A stretch of DNA of 58,253 nt from Desulfosporosinus lacus DSM 15449 (lineage in GTDB: Bacteria > Bacillota > Desulfitobacteriia > Desulfitobacteriales > Desulfitobacteriaceae). The notes under the pieces are model-generated. The model saw only the letters and a list, made by a program, of their open reading frames with translations. It searched no databases and had not been told where the DNA came from. The stretch lies in the NCBI RefSeq assembly GCF_900129935.1, contig NZ_FQXJ01000025.1:1-58253 (forward strand), given 5' to 3'. The position numbers and the translations under genes were made by a program. Shown here one piece after another: positions 50,588 through 58,253 of the stretch (within the stretch, counting starts at the first letter, position 1; the number at the start of each line of letters is the position of its first letter).

Positions 50588-51502
50588 ATGGAAAAGGTAT
50601 TGATCTTGGGAGGGTCAGGGATGTTAGGGCATACCTTGTTTCGTTGTCTGTCAGAAGACGCTAGGCTAGATGTCTATACTACAGTCCGCTCGGCAAAGGA
50701 CTTTTTCGGTTGGTTACCGACGGATTTGCTAAATAAGGTTTACAAAGATATCGATGTTTTGAATTCAGACAGCCTGACAAAGGTTTTCTCGGATGTCTCA
50801 CCAGACCTAGTGGTGAATTGTATCGGAGTGATAAAGCAGGTGCCAAAGGCCCAAGAACCGCTGGCGACGATTACGACTAACGCACTTTTACCTCACAGAA
50901 TTGCAATGCTTTGCAGTACTGCAGGTTCGCGCTTGATTCATGTCAGTACAGATTGTGTCTTTGATGGAGTAAAGGGTGGATATTTGGAGGGGGATGTTTC
51001 TAATGTCGATGATCTATACGGCAGAACAAAACTTCTCGGTGAAGTAACTTATCCCCATTGTGTTACCCTGCGTACGTCAATTATTGGGCATGAATTAAAA
51101 GGAAACTATGGTTTAGTTGAATGGTTTCTTAGTCAAAAAGCAAAGGTTAGAGGGTTCCGGGAGGTCATCTATTCCGGCTTTCCGACCATTGAATTAGCTC
51201 GCATTATTCGTGATTATGTTATCCCTCATTCAGAAATGATGGGGCTTTACCACGTATCATCTAATCCGATTTCCAAATACGAGTTGCTCAAACTAATCAA
51301 GGTTCAGTACGGAAAAAATGTGGAAATAGAACCAGAGGACAGTATTAGACTTGATCGATCGTTAGATTCAACGCGCTTCCGCTCCAAAACGGGCTATAAT
51401 CCACCTGCATGGCTAGACTTAGTCCGAGGAATGCATCTGGACTATTTGCAAGGCCCCTATCAAAACAGTAAGGCCAAGGGGGATAAAAATGAAGATTTTT
51501 GA
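50588..51502 (+). CDS. RmlD-like sugar-nucleotide reductase
   Basis: ATG 50588 gives the clean SDR start MEKVLILGGSGMLGHTLF; GTG 50576 is an alternative. The 304-residue protein has VVNCIGVIKQVPKAQEP, HVSTDCVFDG and YGRTK (YxxxK). It fits dTDP-4-dehydrorhamnose reductase-like enzymes (WbvR/WbjC type) that reduce 4-keto intermediates after a CapE/WbjB-like dehydratase. The CapE-like gene follows, overlapping by 14 bases, so a UDP-N-acetyl-6-deoxy-L-hexosamine is a likely product. Confidence 0.8.
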   Translation: MEKVLILGGSGMLGHTLFRCLSEDARLDVYTTVRSAKDFFGWLPTDLLNKVYKDIDVLNSDSLTKVFSDVSPDLVVNCIGVIKQVPKAQEPLATITTNALLPHRIAMLCSTAGSRLIHVSTDCVFDGVKGGYLEGDVSNVDDLYGRTKLLGEVTYPHCVTLRTSIIGHELKGNYGLVEWFLSQKAKVRGFREVIYSGFPTIELARIIRDYVIPHSEMMGLYHVSSNPISKYELLKLIKVQYGKNVEIEPEDSIRLDRSLDSTRFRSKTGYNPPAWLDLVRGMHLDYLQGPYQNSKAKGDKNEDF

Positions 51503-52553
51503 TAACAAAGTAATTGTAATTACGGGTGGCACCGGTTCGCTCGGCAAGGTGTTAACCCGGCGGCTTTTGAGTAAGGAACTAGGTTCCCCTAAGAAAATCA
51601 TTATCTTTTCGCGGGATGAAGCAAAGCAACACGCTATGCGGGTTGAATACCAGCATAAACAAAACGTTACTGATGAAGTGATCTACGACAATTTTGCTCG
51701 CTTAATCGAGTTTAGAATAGGGGATATCCGTGATTATCATTCCGTCTGCGCTGTGTTAAGGGAAGCGGATATCGTGATTAATGCCGCGGCTCTTAAACAA
51801 GTCCCTTCTTGCGAATATTTTCCCTTTGAAGCGGTGCAGACCAATGTGGTGGGGCCGGAAAATATCATCAGAGCCATTCGTGAAAATAACCTTAAAATTG
51901 AAACCGTAGTAGGAGTCTCTACAGATAAAGCGTGCAAGCCAGTTAATGCCATGGGGATATCGAAAGCCTTGCAAGAGCGAATTTTTATCGCAGCCAATGT
52001 GACTTTGCCCAAGACGAGGTTTATTTGTGTACGGTATGGTAATGTGCTGGCCTCCAGAGGCTCGGTAATTCCTTTGTTTCATGAACAAATCAAGCATGGC
52101 GGGCCGGTTACTATCACAACTAAGGAAATGACAAGATTTTTGTTGCCTTTAGAGAGCGCAGTGGATACCATTTTTGCTGTCCTAAAAGGCGCGAAGCCCG
52201 GGGAAATATTCATTCCCAAAATTCCTGCAGCTTTGATAGAAGATGTCGCGAAAGCCTTGATGGAAGATCGGAAGATTGTCATAACCTACACGGGAATTCG
52301 CCCTGGAGAAAAGGTCCACGAAATTATGATTTCAGAAGAAGAGGCTTGGAGAACCTATGATCGTGGCGATTATTATGCAATTAAGCCAATGCTTCCAGAA
52401 CTGGTTGAAGCGGAACCCGGTCTGCAGGCCATGTCCAAGGAGTATAGTTCGGGTGATTCGCTCATGACTTATGAAGAGACAGTAGCCCTGTTGCATAAAC
52501 ATGGTTTGATGGTAGATCAAGAAAATGGAGAAACTGAGGAATTTTTACGATGA
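51489..52553 (+). CDS. CapE/FlaA1-like UDP-GlcNAc 4,6-dehydratase
   Basis: The 354-residue SDR has VITGGTGSLGKVL, FSRDEAKQHAMR, ALKQVPSCEYFP and VSTDKACKPVNAMGISKA. The catalytic tyrosine of YxxxK is replaced by methionine (MGISK), as in CapE-type enzymes. It should convert UDP-GlcNAc to a 4-keto-6-deoxy intermediate, often with C5 epimerisation. GGGGG lies before the ATG; it overlaps the next gene by 4 bases. Confidence 0.85.
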   Translation: MKIFDNKVIVITGGTGSLGKVLTRRLLSKELGSPKKIIIFSRDEAKQHAMRVEYQHKQNVTDEVIYDNFARLIEFRIGDIRDYHSVCAVLREADIVINAAALKQVPSCEYFPFEAVQTNVVGPENIIRAIRENNLKIETVVGVSTDKACKPVNAMGISKALQERIFIAANVTLPKTRFICVRYGNVLASRGSVIPLFHEQIKHGGPVTITTKEMTRFLLPLESAVDTIFAVLKGAKPGEIFIPKIPAALIEDVAKALMEDRKIVITYTGIRPGEKVHEIMISEEEAWRTYDRGDYYAIKPMLPELVEAEPGLQAMSKEYSSGDSLMTYEETVALLHKHGLMVDQENGETEEFLR

Positions 52554-55500
52554 AGCAAATATATCGAATTGCTTGTATTTGTCAAATCTATAATGAGCTT
52601 TCTAAAGATAATTTAGAACGATTCGTAAAGCATGTTTTACCCGCAGTGAGTGATTTAGTTGTCTATGATGACGGCAGCACAGACGGTAGCTATGAATATA
52701 TGCTTAAACAAACCCCGCATGTCCTTAGAGGAATCAAAAATGATTTTGTCAATGAACGAAGTCATAAGCAACTTCTGCTCCAAGAAGCTTTAAAGTTGAA
52801 TCCGGATTTTATTTTGTGGTTGGATGCAGACGAGGTATTAACAGCTTATGCTGCTGAAAAGCTTCAGGAATTGTGCGCACTTTGTGACCAAAATCAGGCA
52901 GATGCTGTGAACATGCATGAAATAAACCTTTGGCGAAGCTATTCTTGGCAAAGGTTAGACAGTTTATATGATAAGGGTTGGTTTTGCCGATTTTGGCGAG
53001 TTGTGCCCGGTATCTGCTTTAATGATACAAAGCCTGGACTGCACCAACCCCTTTTTCCATCGACAATTCGTAAGGCGATCTGGACCCTTGATGTTCAAGT
53101 ATTGCACTATGGTTTTTCTTCGAAGCAACGTTTAGCTTATAAATATCTAGTTTACAGGTCGCACGGACAACGCGGTTATGATATGCTTGATCGCTTAATT
53201 AGCGAGGAAAAGCTCGTTGTAGAAAAAGTTCGCCAAGAACTCATTCCTGAGGGTCTCTACCTTGATGACAACGAGCCCAAACCTTTGACCTTTGCAGAGT
53301 CCTTAGCTTATGTGGAAGAATACCGGGAAGAAGTGTTCAGGCCTAGATTTTCCATTGTGTGTTTAGTCTATAAGAGTGTAGAATGGCTGAAATTTGCTTA
53401 CGAGCAGGTCTATAAATATACGGATATGACGGATAAAGAATTTTTCTTTGTCGCCAATGATGCCAATCCTACGGTGCTTAGTTATTTAAGTGAAAACTAT
53501 ATACCTCATTATATCTTCACAAATACCTCCCAGCAGCAACAGGAATGGTACGTCAATAATGTTTACCGTGCTTATAATTTTGCGGCCAGCAAGGCTCAAG
53601 GAGATTTTGTTGTTTTCATAAATTCGGATATGGCCTTTACGCCAGGGTGGTTAGATAATCTGTGGCAGGCTTATAACGGGGATAACTGTGTTACCTCCCG
53701 ATTAGTAGAATCCGGGAAGTTGCGCAGTGGTCAATACGGTGTGGAAAAAGATTTTGGCAGGAATTATTCGTCCTATCGAGAAAGCGAATTTCAAGAGTAT
53801 GCACATGATCTGGCAGAGCCTAAATTATTAGATGGCGGTCTATTTATGCCCCTCTTAATCCGGAAAGAACATTTTGAACAGGTGGGGGGCTATCCGGAAG
53901 GACAGGTTGTACTAGGAAGCGATTTTAATAATCCCGTAATTGCCCGACGGGGAGAAGCGTGTATATCAGGGGATACTGTCTTGATGCTGAAACTTCAGAC
54001 CATAGGAATAAGGCATCAAACGGTATTTAACAGTCTAGCTTATCATTTTCAGTGGGGAGAACTGGATAGTACGGAAACCGCAGTAACTCAAGCAAAGGAA
54101 ATAAAGGTTGCGGTCTGTCATGATCGTATCGCAGGATCAATCGAGGCAACGTTATTTTGGGATTTTATCAGTGAATTCTTACCTGCGTCAGTGAGGATAG
54201 ACAGGGATATTGTTGGGTCCGAGGGAGATTATTCAGAAAATGCTCGTAGATATATTAAAGAACATTATCCAAACGTAGAAGTGATTCTTCAAAATGCAAC
54301 ATTTATGAATACAGTCGATGAATCACGCTACACTATAGCATTCTTGCAGGACGATTTAAGATCCATGGGTATGCCAAATGCACAGCAAGAGAAAAATTTA
54401 CGTCAGGCAGATAAATTGGTTGCGAATTCTATCCAAACGGCACTGTCTTATCCAGAGTATGATTTTGAGATAACTTCTGGTGGGGTTGATTTGGAACTTT
54501 TTAAGCCGATGAATAAAGAGGAGGTTCGCCAGGAATTTGGTTTTGGCCCAGGTCGAATAGGGATTTTTGTCGGGGACTTTTCTGAGAGCAACGGGTGGAG
54601 CCAAGTTCGGGCTTGCATAGCAGGTCATCCTGAAATAACTTGGATTTTAGTTTCTAAAAACATTGGATCTTTTATCGCCAGCAATGTAAGACTCTTTATT
54701 GGAGTACCTCGAACTCTGCTTGTTAAACTTTTAAACTGTGCCGATTTTCTTATCAATGCTTCACCAATCGAAAACCAATGCCAGGCGGCTATTGAAGCTT
54801 GTTTATGTGATGTGCCCTTAATTATGAGAAGAATAGGTATTTTTAAAGATTTTAGCTCAGAGGATCAGGCTCATTGTGGTATATTTGGGGAGGATTTCGA
54901 AGGGGCTCTTCAAGAGTTACCTAAACTAACGTTTACTCCGAGGCAAGTTATAATGGAGAAGAAGCTTTCTCCACAGGATTCGATGCAAAGATGGCAGCAG
55001 TTACTGGAAGATGTCTTCAAAGAACTTATGATTAAAAAAACTAATGCGATAAAAGAAAAGCTGCATAAAGTATCAATAATTATAACGACTTATCAGAGAA
55101 CGCATCTGTTAAGGTGGGGGCTCTACTCATTATCTCTGCAGACAATGCCTTTTGAGTTTGAAACAATTGTCGTTAATGATGGGTTGCAAGATGAAACTGA
55201 GGAAATCTGCGACGAGTTCAAAGAGAAGCTCAATTTGAAGTATATTTTTACAGGACAAAGGAATCTTCTGGGCGACCCGGTTTGGCGAGTACCCGGCTTT
55301 GCAATTAATATTGGGGTGAAGCAATCCTCGGGGGATATTTTAGTCATGTGTTGTGCAGAGATGCTTCACGTTGACGATACTATTGCTAGGCTTACCAAGC
55401 CTATTTTAGATAATCCTAAGTTATTGGGCATTCCAGTAGGAAAAGATGATCGGAATGGGGATCTTCTGGAGAGTATAAACAAAAATAACGGAATTTTTGA

Positions 55501-55828
55501 CATGGCTGCATTTAACAGTTGTATAGATTTAGATACTAGAATGCCGTTTCTGATGGCCTTACATCGCACTCAATTCATGGAGATCGGGGGCTATGATGAA
55601 GATTTTACAGGAATTGCTTATGATGACCGGGATTTTATCGACCGATTATTGGCAAATGGTTGTCATTACTGTCGGACAGATGCTACAACCGCCCATTTGT
55701 ACCATCCGAGAGCAGACGGTTATTATAAGGGTGGAGGCCCTCCAGAATGGGACTATAATAAAAATCTGTACTTCTCTAGAATTGGTAAAATTGTCAGAAA
55801 CGAAGGAAAAGAGTGGGGAAAACTATAA
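52550..55828 (+). CDS. Four-module giant glycosyltransferase
   Basis: This 1092-residue protein appears to carry four transferase modules: a GT2-like domain (about 1-235; YNELSKDNLERFVKHVLP, LWLDADEVLTA), a second GT2 (about 265-500; VVFINSDMAFTPGW), a GT4-like GT-B module (about 520-840; IFVGDFSESNGWSQV, ASPIENQCQAAIEACLCDVP) and a C-terminal GT2 (about 850-1092; SIIITTYQRTHLLRWGL, EIGGYDEDFTGIAYDDRDF). Such fusions assemble several linkages of one glycan. It is the last gene of the operon; its end overlaps the convergent SPOCS gene by 6 bases. Confidence 0.8.
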   Translation: MKQIYRIACICQIYNELSKDNLERFVKHVLPAVSDLVVYDDGSTDGSYEYMLKQTPHVLRGIKNDFVNERSHKQLLLQEALKLNPDFILWLDADEVLTAYAAEKLQELCALCDQNQADAVNMHEINLWRSYSWQRLDSLYDKGWFCRFWRVVPGICFNDTKPGLHQPLFPSTIRKAIWTLDVQVLHYGFSSKQRLAYKYLVYRSHGQRGYDMLDRLISEEKLVVEKVRQELIPEGLYLDDNEPKPLTFAESLAYVEEYREEVFRPRFSIVCLVYKSVEWLKFAYEQVYKYTDMTDKEFFFVANDANPTVLSYLSENYIPHYIFTNTSQQQQEWYVNNVYRAYNFAASKAQGDFVVFINSDMAFTPGWLDNLWQAYNGDNCVTSRLVESGKLRSGQYGVEKDFGRNYSSYRESEFQEYAHDLAEPKLLDGGLFMPLLIRKEHFEQVGGYPEGQVVLGSDFNNPVIARRGEACISGDTVLMLKLQTIGIRHQTVFNSLAYHFQWGELDSTETAVTQAKEIKVAVCHDRIAGSIEATLFWDFISEFLPASVRIDRDIVGSEGDYSENARRYIKEHYPNVEVILQNATFMNTVDESRYTIAFLQDDLRSMGMPNAQQEKNLRQADKLVANSIQTALSYPEYDFEITSGGVDLELFKPMNKEEVRQEFGFGPGRIGIFVGDFSESNGWSQVRACIAGHPEITWILVSKNIGSFIASNVRLFIGVPRTLLVKLLNCADFLINASPIENQCQAAIEACLCDVPLIMRRIGIFKDFSSEDQAHCGIFGEDFEGALQELPKLTFTPRQVIMEKKLSPQDSMQRWQQLLEDVFKELMIKKTNAIKEKLHKVSIIITTYQRTHLLRWGLYSLSLQTMPFEFETIVVNDGLQDETEEICDEFKEKLNLKYIFTGQRNLLGDPVWRVPGFAINIGVKQSSGDILVMCCAEMLHVDDTIARLTKPILDNPKLLGIPVGKDDRNGDLLESINKNNGIFDMAAFNSCIDLDTRMPFLMALHRTQFMEIGGYDEDFTGIAYDDRDFIDRLLANGCHYCRTDATTAHLYHPRADGYYKGGGPPEWDYNKNLYFSRIGKIVRNEGKEWGKL

Positions 55829-56854
55829 TAAAAGCATGCTTTTGTACTCAAATAATAAAGGGGCCACATGTGGCCCCTTTATTATTTGAGTAAGCTTCGC
55901 TAGTATAGCACTTATTCTATTAAACACTACTTTGGAATCGATGCATCTATCTTTCTTAGGATGGCAATACTTGCATTCTTTGTCATGGTTACGATGCTTA
56001 TCATCTCTATTGTGTTTATGATCCTTGTCATGGTCGCAATGATTATGCGGATTAATTCGGGTTGGGAAGGTGAGTCGGAGTTGGATCAAAATGATCATCT
56101 TTTCTTGCAGAGTTGTAAAAGTACATTCTTCAAAGGGTCCACCGTGAAGCGGTAGTCGGTCAAGTGCATCGTCCATCTCATTGATTTGACTGTAGAGCAG
56201 TTCGCAGGTTGGTAATTGGTTATAAAATTGCTGACTCAAGGTATTAAACTCTGTAAGGTCGCTTGATAACATATGGTCTTTGGATGAAAAACCTGAAGGA
56301 AGAGGCGTGGATTTAGCAAAGCCGTATTCTGTCTGTTGATTATAATGGATAGGCGGAAAAATAAGGTGCCTGCCCAGGTCGATGACACATGAAATGGGTA
56401 TATCCACTACGAAATCTTTTATAACGCCTGCTACCGTGGTCGAAGTTTGGTGTACCACTTCTGAATATTGAATATCCTTGCGCACAAGACCTCCGAGAAA
56501 CAACTTGGGAGTATCGCGTGGTATTCCAGGTTCTGATGGGACGCAATTAAAGAAGCGGCTTTGCGTTATTTTTAGGTTCTTTCTAATCATTTTAATTTCT
56601 AGTGCCTTTGTGGGTAAAGTGATGATCGACTCCGCGGGGATCGATACCGTAACCAAGACTGAATTTGGACCTAATTTCTCAAATTGTAAAGGGGTACATA
56701 TTTGAAGTGTTGCAGTACTTGGAAAAATCGGATTTGGAGAGACTGGCGGAATTGGTTGAGGGCACACCTTTGGAGATGGAGTCTCTCGAACCCAGGTAGG
56801 GACAAAAGGAGCGTGTTGAGTCCATTGATGAGAGCAATTTTTCAGATAAGACAC
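55823..56854 (-). CDS. SPOCS-domain (CsxC-like) spore-surface protein
   Basis: A GTG start at 56854 lies 9 bases after GAGGA. The 343-residue protein has a Pro-rich N-terminus, a SPOCS/DUF3794-like part with LFLGGLVRKDIQYSE and VVDIPISCVIDLG, then a helical part and a His/Asp/Lys-rich stretch (HNHCDHDKDHKHNRDDKH, then CKYCHPKKDRC) that may bind metal. Clostridial CsxC-type exosporium proteins share the SPOCS domain. A full-match sigma-K promoter lies 95 bases upstream. The last codons contain a 44-bp perfect palindrome. Confidence 0.75.
   Translation of the reverse strand: MSYLKNCSHQWTQHAPFVPTWVRETPSPKVCPQPIPPVSPNPIFPSTATLQICTPLQFEKLGPNSVLVTVSIPAESIITLPTKALEIKMIRKNLKITQSRFFNCVPSEPGIPRDTPKLFLGGLVRKDIQYSEVVHQTSTTVAGVIKDFVVDIPISCVIDLGRHLIFPPIHYNQQTEYGFAKSTPLPSGFSSKDHMLSSDLTEFNTLSQQFYNQLPTCELLYSQINEMDDALDRLPLHGGPFEECTFTTLQEKMIILIQLRLTFPTRINPHNHCDHDKDHKHNRDDKHRNHDKECKYCHPKKDRCIDSKVVFNRISAILAKLTQIIKGPHVAPLLFEYKSMLLL
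55847..55890. repeat. 44-bp perfect palindrome inside the SPOCS gene
   Basis: Two 22-base arms (CTCAAATAATAAAGGGGCC plus ACA and its exact complement) meet at CACA/TGTG without a spacer. It lies 19 bases after the giant transferase's stop and inside the 3' coding end of the convergent gene, where it encodes part of IIKGPHVAPLLFE. Trailing bases are not T-rich on the plus side, but the outer arm ends in TTTATTATTT. Confidence 0.85.
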
Positions 56855-56948
56855 TTTTCATCTTCCTCTCTGATATCAAAATAGGACATAATCTACTTTT
56901 TATACAGGACCTAAATTTATCTAATCAAGGTAATCCATTTTATACAAA

Positions 56949-56975
56949 TAGAATATGTACAACAACCGAATTTGT
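56949..56975 (-). promoter_or_regulatory. Sigma-K promoter of the SPOCS gene
   Basis: On the minus strand AC (56975-56974), 16 bases, CATATTCTA (56957-56949): a complete match to the sigma-K pattern. Confidence 0.65.
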
Positions 56976-57000
56976 ACCAGGATTAACCTTACTAAAGGTA

Positions 57001-57028
57001 ACAAATTTAGGACATGAACAATACAATA
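57001..57028 (+). promoter_or_regulatory. Sigma-K-like promoter of tandem domain gene 1
   Basis: AC (57001-57002), 17 bases, AATACAATA (57020-57028), one base off the sigma-K -10; the same box with GGTAACAAA upstream recurs before the next paralogue. Confidence 0.6.
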
Positions 57029-57061
57029 AGTTAACCCATAATTTAGGAGGTATGAAAATAT

Positions 57062-57400
57062 ATGCCTTATTTTACAACGGGTTTGTTGGATAACGCTTTG
57101 GTCGAGGGCGTTAGTCAGAATTCCACGCTCTCGGTAAATATTTCGAATGATGATACTTCTACAGTAGCAATTCAAATTGAAGGATTCTTCCAGAACAAAA
57201 CCAGAAGAGTGAAGTATGTAGAAGAGTTTTTTACTCTTACAACAGGAACGGTGGTCTTGAAGAATTATTTTATCCCATTTAATTCCTTTGAGTTCATATT
57301 TTTTGTTAGCTCTCAGGCAGTAGAAGTCTCTGTATGGAGTAAAAATGACACTGGAATTCTTTCTTCAGTTAATTTGGAAGTAACCAAAGCACTCCCCTAA
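57062..57400 (+). CDS. Tandem surface-domain protein, copy 1
   Basis: The 112-residue protein is almost all beta-strand-like, opening MPYFTTGLLDNALVEGV and holding STLSVNISNDDTSTVAIQ and IEGFF motifs. It has no cysteine or signal peptide. Two further copies follow, the third extended by collagen-like repeats, so this is probably the stand-alone form of an exosporium protein's N-terminal (anchoring or trimerising) domain. Family name unknown. AGGAGG is 11 bases before the ATG, a little far. Confidence 0.72.
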   Translation: MPYFTTGLLDNALVEGVSQNSTLSVNISNDDTSTVAIQIEGFFQNKTRRVKYVEEFFTLTTGTVVLKNYFIPFNSFEFIFFVSSQAVEVSVWSKNDTGILSSVNLEVTKALP

Positions 57401-57406
57401 ATGGTA

Positions 57407-57433
57407 ACAAAACCGGACAAGTACAATACAATA
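57407..57433 (+). promoter_or_regulatory. Sigma-K-like promoter of tandem domain gene 2
   Basis: AC (57407-57408), 16 bases, AATACAATA (57425-57433). It repeats the box of copy 1, including the preceding GGTAACAAA. Confidence 0.6.
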
Positions 57434-57465
57434 TATAAACCATATTCAAGGAGGTTAGAAGAAAT

Positions 57466-57810
57466 ATGCCTAATTTAACAACGGGCTTATTTGACAACAC
57501 CCCGGTTGCGGGTGTTAGACCGAGTTCCACACTCTCGGTAAACATCTCGAATGATGACACTGTTACTGTGGATGTTTTAATTGAAGGATTCTTTCAAAGT
57601 GGGACGACAAAAGTGATGTATGTACAAGAAGCGTTTACGCTTACTGCAGGCAGCGTTGCTCAGAGAAACTATTTCGCAGAATTTGATGCTTTTGAATTTC
57701 AATTTATAGTGAGCACAGAGGCTGTTAAAGTCACTGCTTGGGGGAAAGACGCTGCGGGAAATCTGACTACAGCTCATCGGGTGGTTGCTCAAGAAGTTGA
57801 CCCATTCTAA
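57466..57810 (+). CDS. Tandem surface-domain protein, copy 2
   Basis: At 114 residues this is a close paralogue of copy 1 (LTTGLFDNTPVAGVRPSSTL, NISNDDTVTVDVLIEGFF, FEFQFIVSTEAVKVTAWGK). DNA identity around the STLSV and NISNDDT motifs is high, pointing to recent duplication. CAAGGAGG precedes the ATG. It probably shares a transcript with the collagen-like gene 24 bases downstream. Confidence 0.75.
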   Translation: MPNLTTGLFDNTPVAGVRPSSTLSVNISNDDTVTVDVLIEGFFQSGTTKVMYVQEAFTLTAGSVAQRNYFAEFDAFEFQFIVSTEAVKVTAWGKDAAGNLTTAHRVVAQEVDPF

Positions 57811-57834
57811 TAAAAAATGAAAGGAGACGAGGAA

Positions 57835-58253
57835 ATGCCTGAATTAACTACTGGATTGATTGAAAATACGCCAGTTAATGAAGTAAGACCAACTTCAACG
57901 TTCACTGTGAAGATTACTAATGATGATACGAGTGATGCTACCGTTTTTATTGAAGGATTTTACGTGACAGGGATTACGAAAGTACTTTATGTTTTGGAGT
58001 TATTTATAATGGCTCCAGGTGAGGTAGCAGAAAGAGTTTATTTCGCGCAGTTTGATGAATTTGAATTTCAGTTTGTAACTAGCTCTGATGCAGTAGAGAT
58101 CTCCTGCTGGGGAAAAGATGTCGCTGGGAATTTGGTCGCGGCCCATCGTTTAGTACCTGCAGAGCTTGATCCAATTGGGCCTGAGGGAATCACAGGAGCG
58201 ACAGGAGCTACGGGAGTAGCAGGAGCGACAGGAGCCACGGGAGTAGCAGGAGC
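57835..58253 (+). CDS. Collagen-like surface glycoprotein (BclA-type), 5' part
   Basis: ATG 57835 follows AAAGGAGACGAGG. The first ~110 residues are a third copy of the tandem domain (LTTGLIENTPVNEVRPTSTF, ITNDDTSDATVFIEGF, FEFQFVTSSDAVEI). After LDPIGPEG the sequence becomes collagen-like Gly-X-Y (GITGATGATGVAGATGATG), Thr-rich in Y, and runs off the window. BclA-type exosporium hairs are built this way, with O-glycans on the Thr residues. The neighbouring glycosyltransferases are candidates for adding them. The gene is truncated by the window end. Confidence 0.85.
   Translation, partial: MPELTTGLIENTPVNEVRPTSTFTVKITNDDTSDATVFIEGFYVTGITKVLYVLELFIMAPGEVAERVYFAQFDEFEFQFVTSSDAVEISCWGKDVAGNLVAAHRLVPAELDPIGPEGITGATGATGVAGATGATGVAG

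Noticed and set aside
57043-57062. CATAATTTA at 57037-57045 as the sigma-K box of tandem gene 1
   Set aside because: It overlaps the ribosome binding site, so a transcript from it would lack the site; the AATACAATA box upstream is better placed and is repeated before copy 2.

Overview
The window looks like chromosome from a Gram-positive, spore-forming anaerobe of the Desulfosporosinus/Desulfitobacterium type. Signs of this are a fused LutBA-type lactate oxidase, the anaerobic homocysteine-synthesis trio (DUF39, NIL-ferredoxin, UPF0280) behind a SAM-I riboswitch, the ThiH (tyrosine lyase) route to thiazole, a Spo0E-like protein, spore-surface proteins, strong Shine-Dalgarno sites, frequent TTG/GTG starts and moderate GC. 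The genus is inferred; no rRNA gene is present.

Layout. 1-300 is the 3' end of a group II intron. 0.5-6 kb carries a PadR regulator with a membrane partner and several very small genes, some preceding compact terminators. 6.1-14.6 kb (minus) holds a branched-chain amino-acid-type ABC transporter, a LUD-family lactate oxidation pair and a FadR-type regulator. 14.8-19.1 kb has a cell-wall hydrolase, a DMT transporter, and amtB convergent with a PII gene. 19.6-20.1 kb is a peroxiredoxin whose catalytic cysteine codon is TGA, read here as selenocysteine. 20.4-23.1 kb is the SAM-riboswitch homocysteine operon. 23.5-28.1 kb has a CapA-like lipoprotein, two DUF6385-like proteins, a small membrane protein and a gene-free block of structured tandem repeats. 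28.1-31.7 kb is thiSFGHE.

From 31.8 kb to the right edge almost everything looks like a spore-surface (exosporium/outer coat) assembly and glycosylation locus. It contains four GT2 proteins (three with TPRs), CgeB-like and GT4-like transferases, a seven-blade YVTN propeller, a propeller/proline-rich/coiled-coil protein, a SPOCS/CsxC-like protein, a LegB-like dehydratase, a sugar nucleotidyltransferase, an RmlD-like reductase, a CapE-like dehydratase, a 1092-residue multi-domain glycosyltransferase, and three tandem copies of a ~110-residue domain, the last running into collagen-like Gly-X-Y repeats. Five to seven of these units are preceded by boxes matching the sigma-K pattern (AC, 16-17 bases, CATANNNTA), which points to late mother-cell expression.

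The most unusual item is a 76-codon DUF1858-type gene in this spore locus (42243-42473). It is interrupted by one TGA exactly at a conserved redox cysteine, with a plausible bacterial SECIS hairpin just downstream, and its TAA stop overlaps the ATG of the CgeB-like gene (TAATG). With the peroxiredoxin, this gives two candidate selenoproteins, both with a T-x-x-U motif, that ordinary gene callers would truncate or miss.
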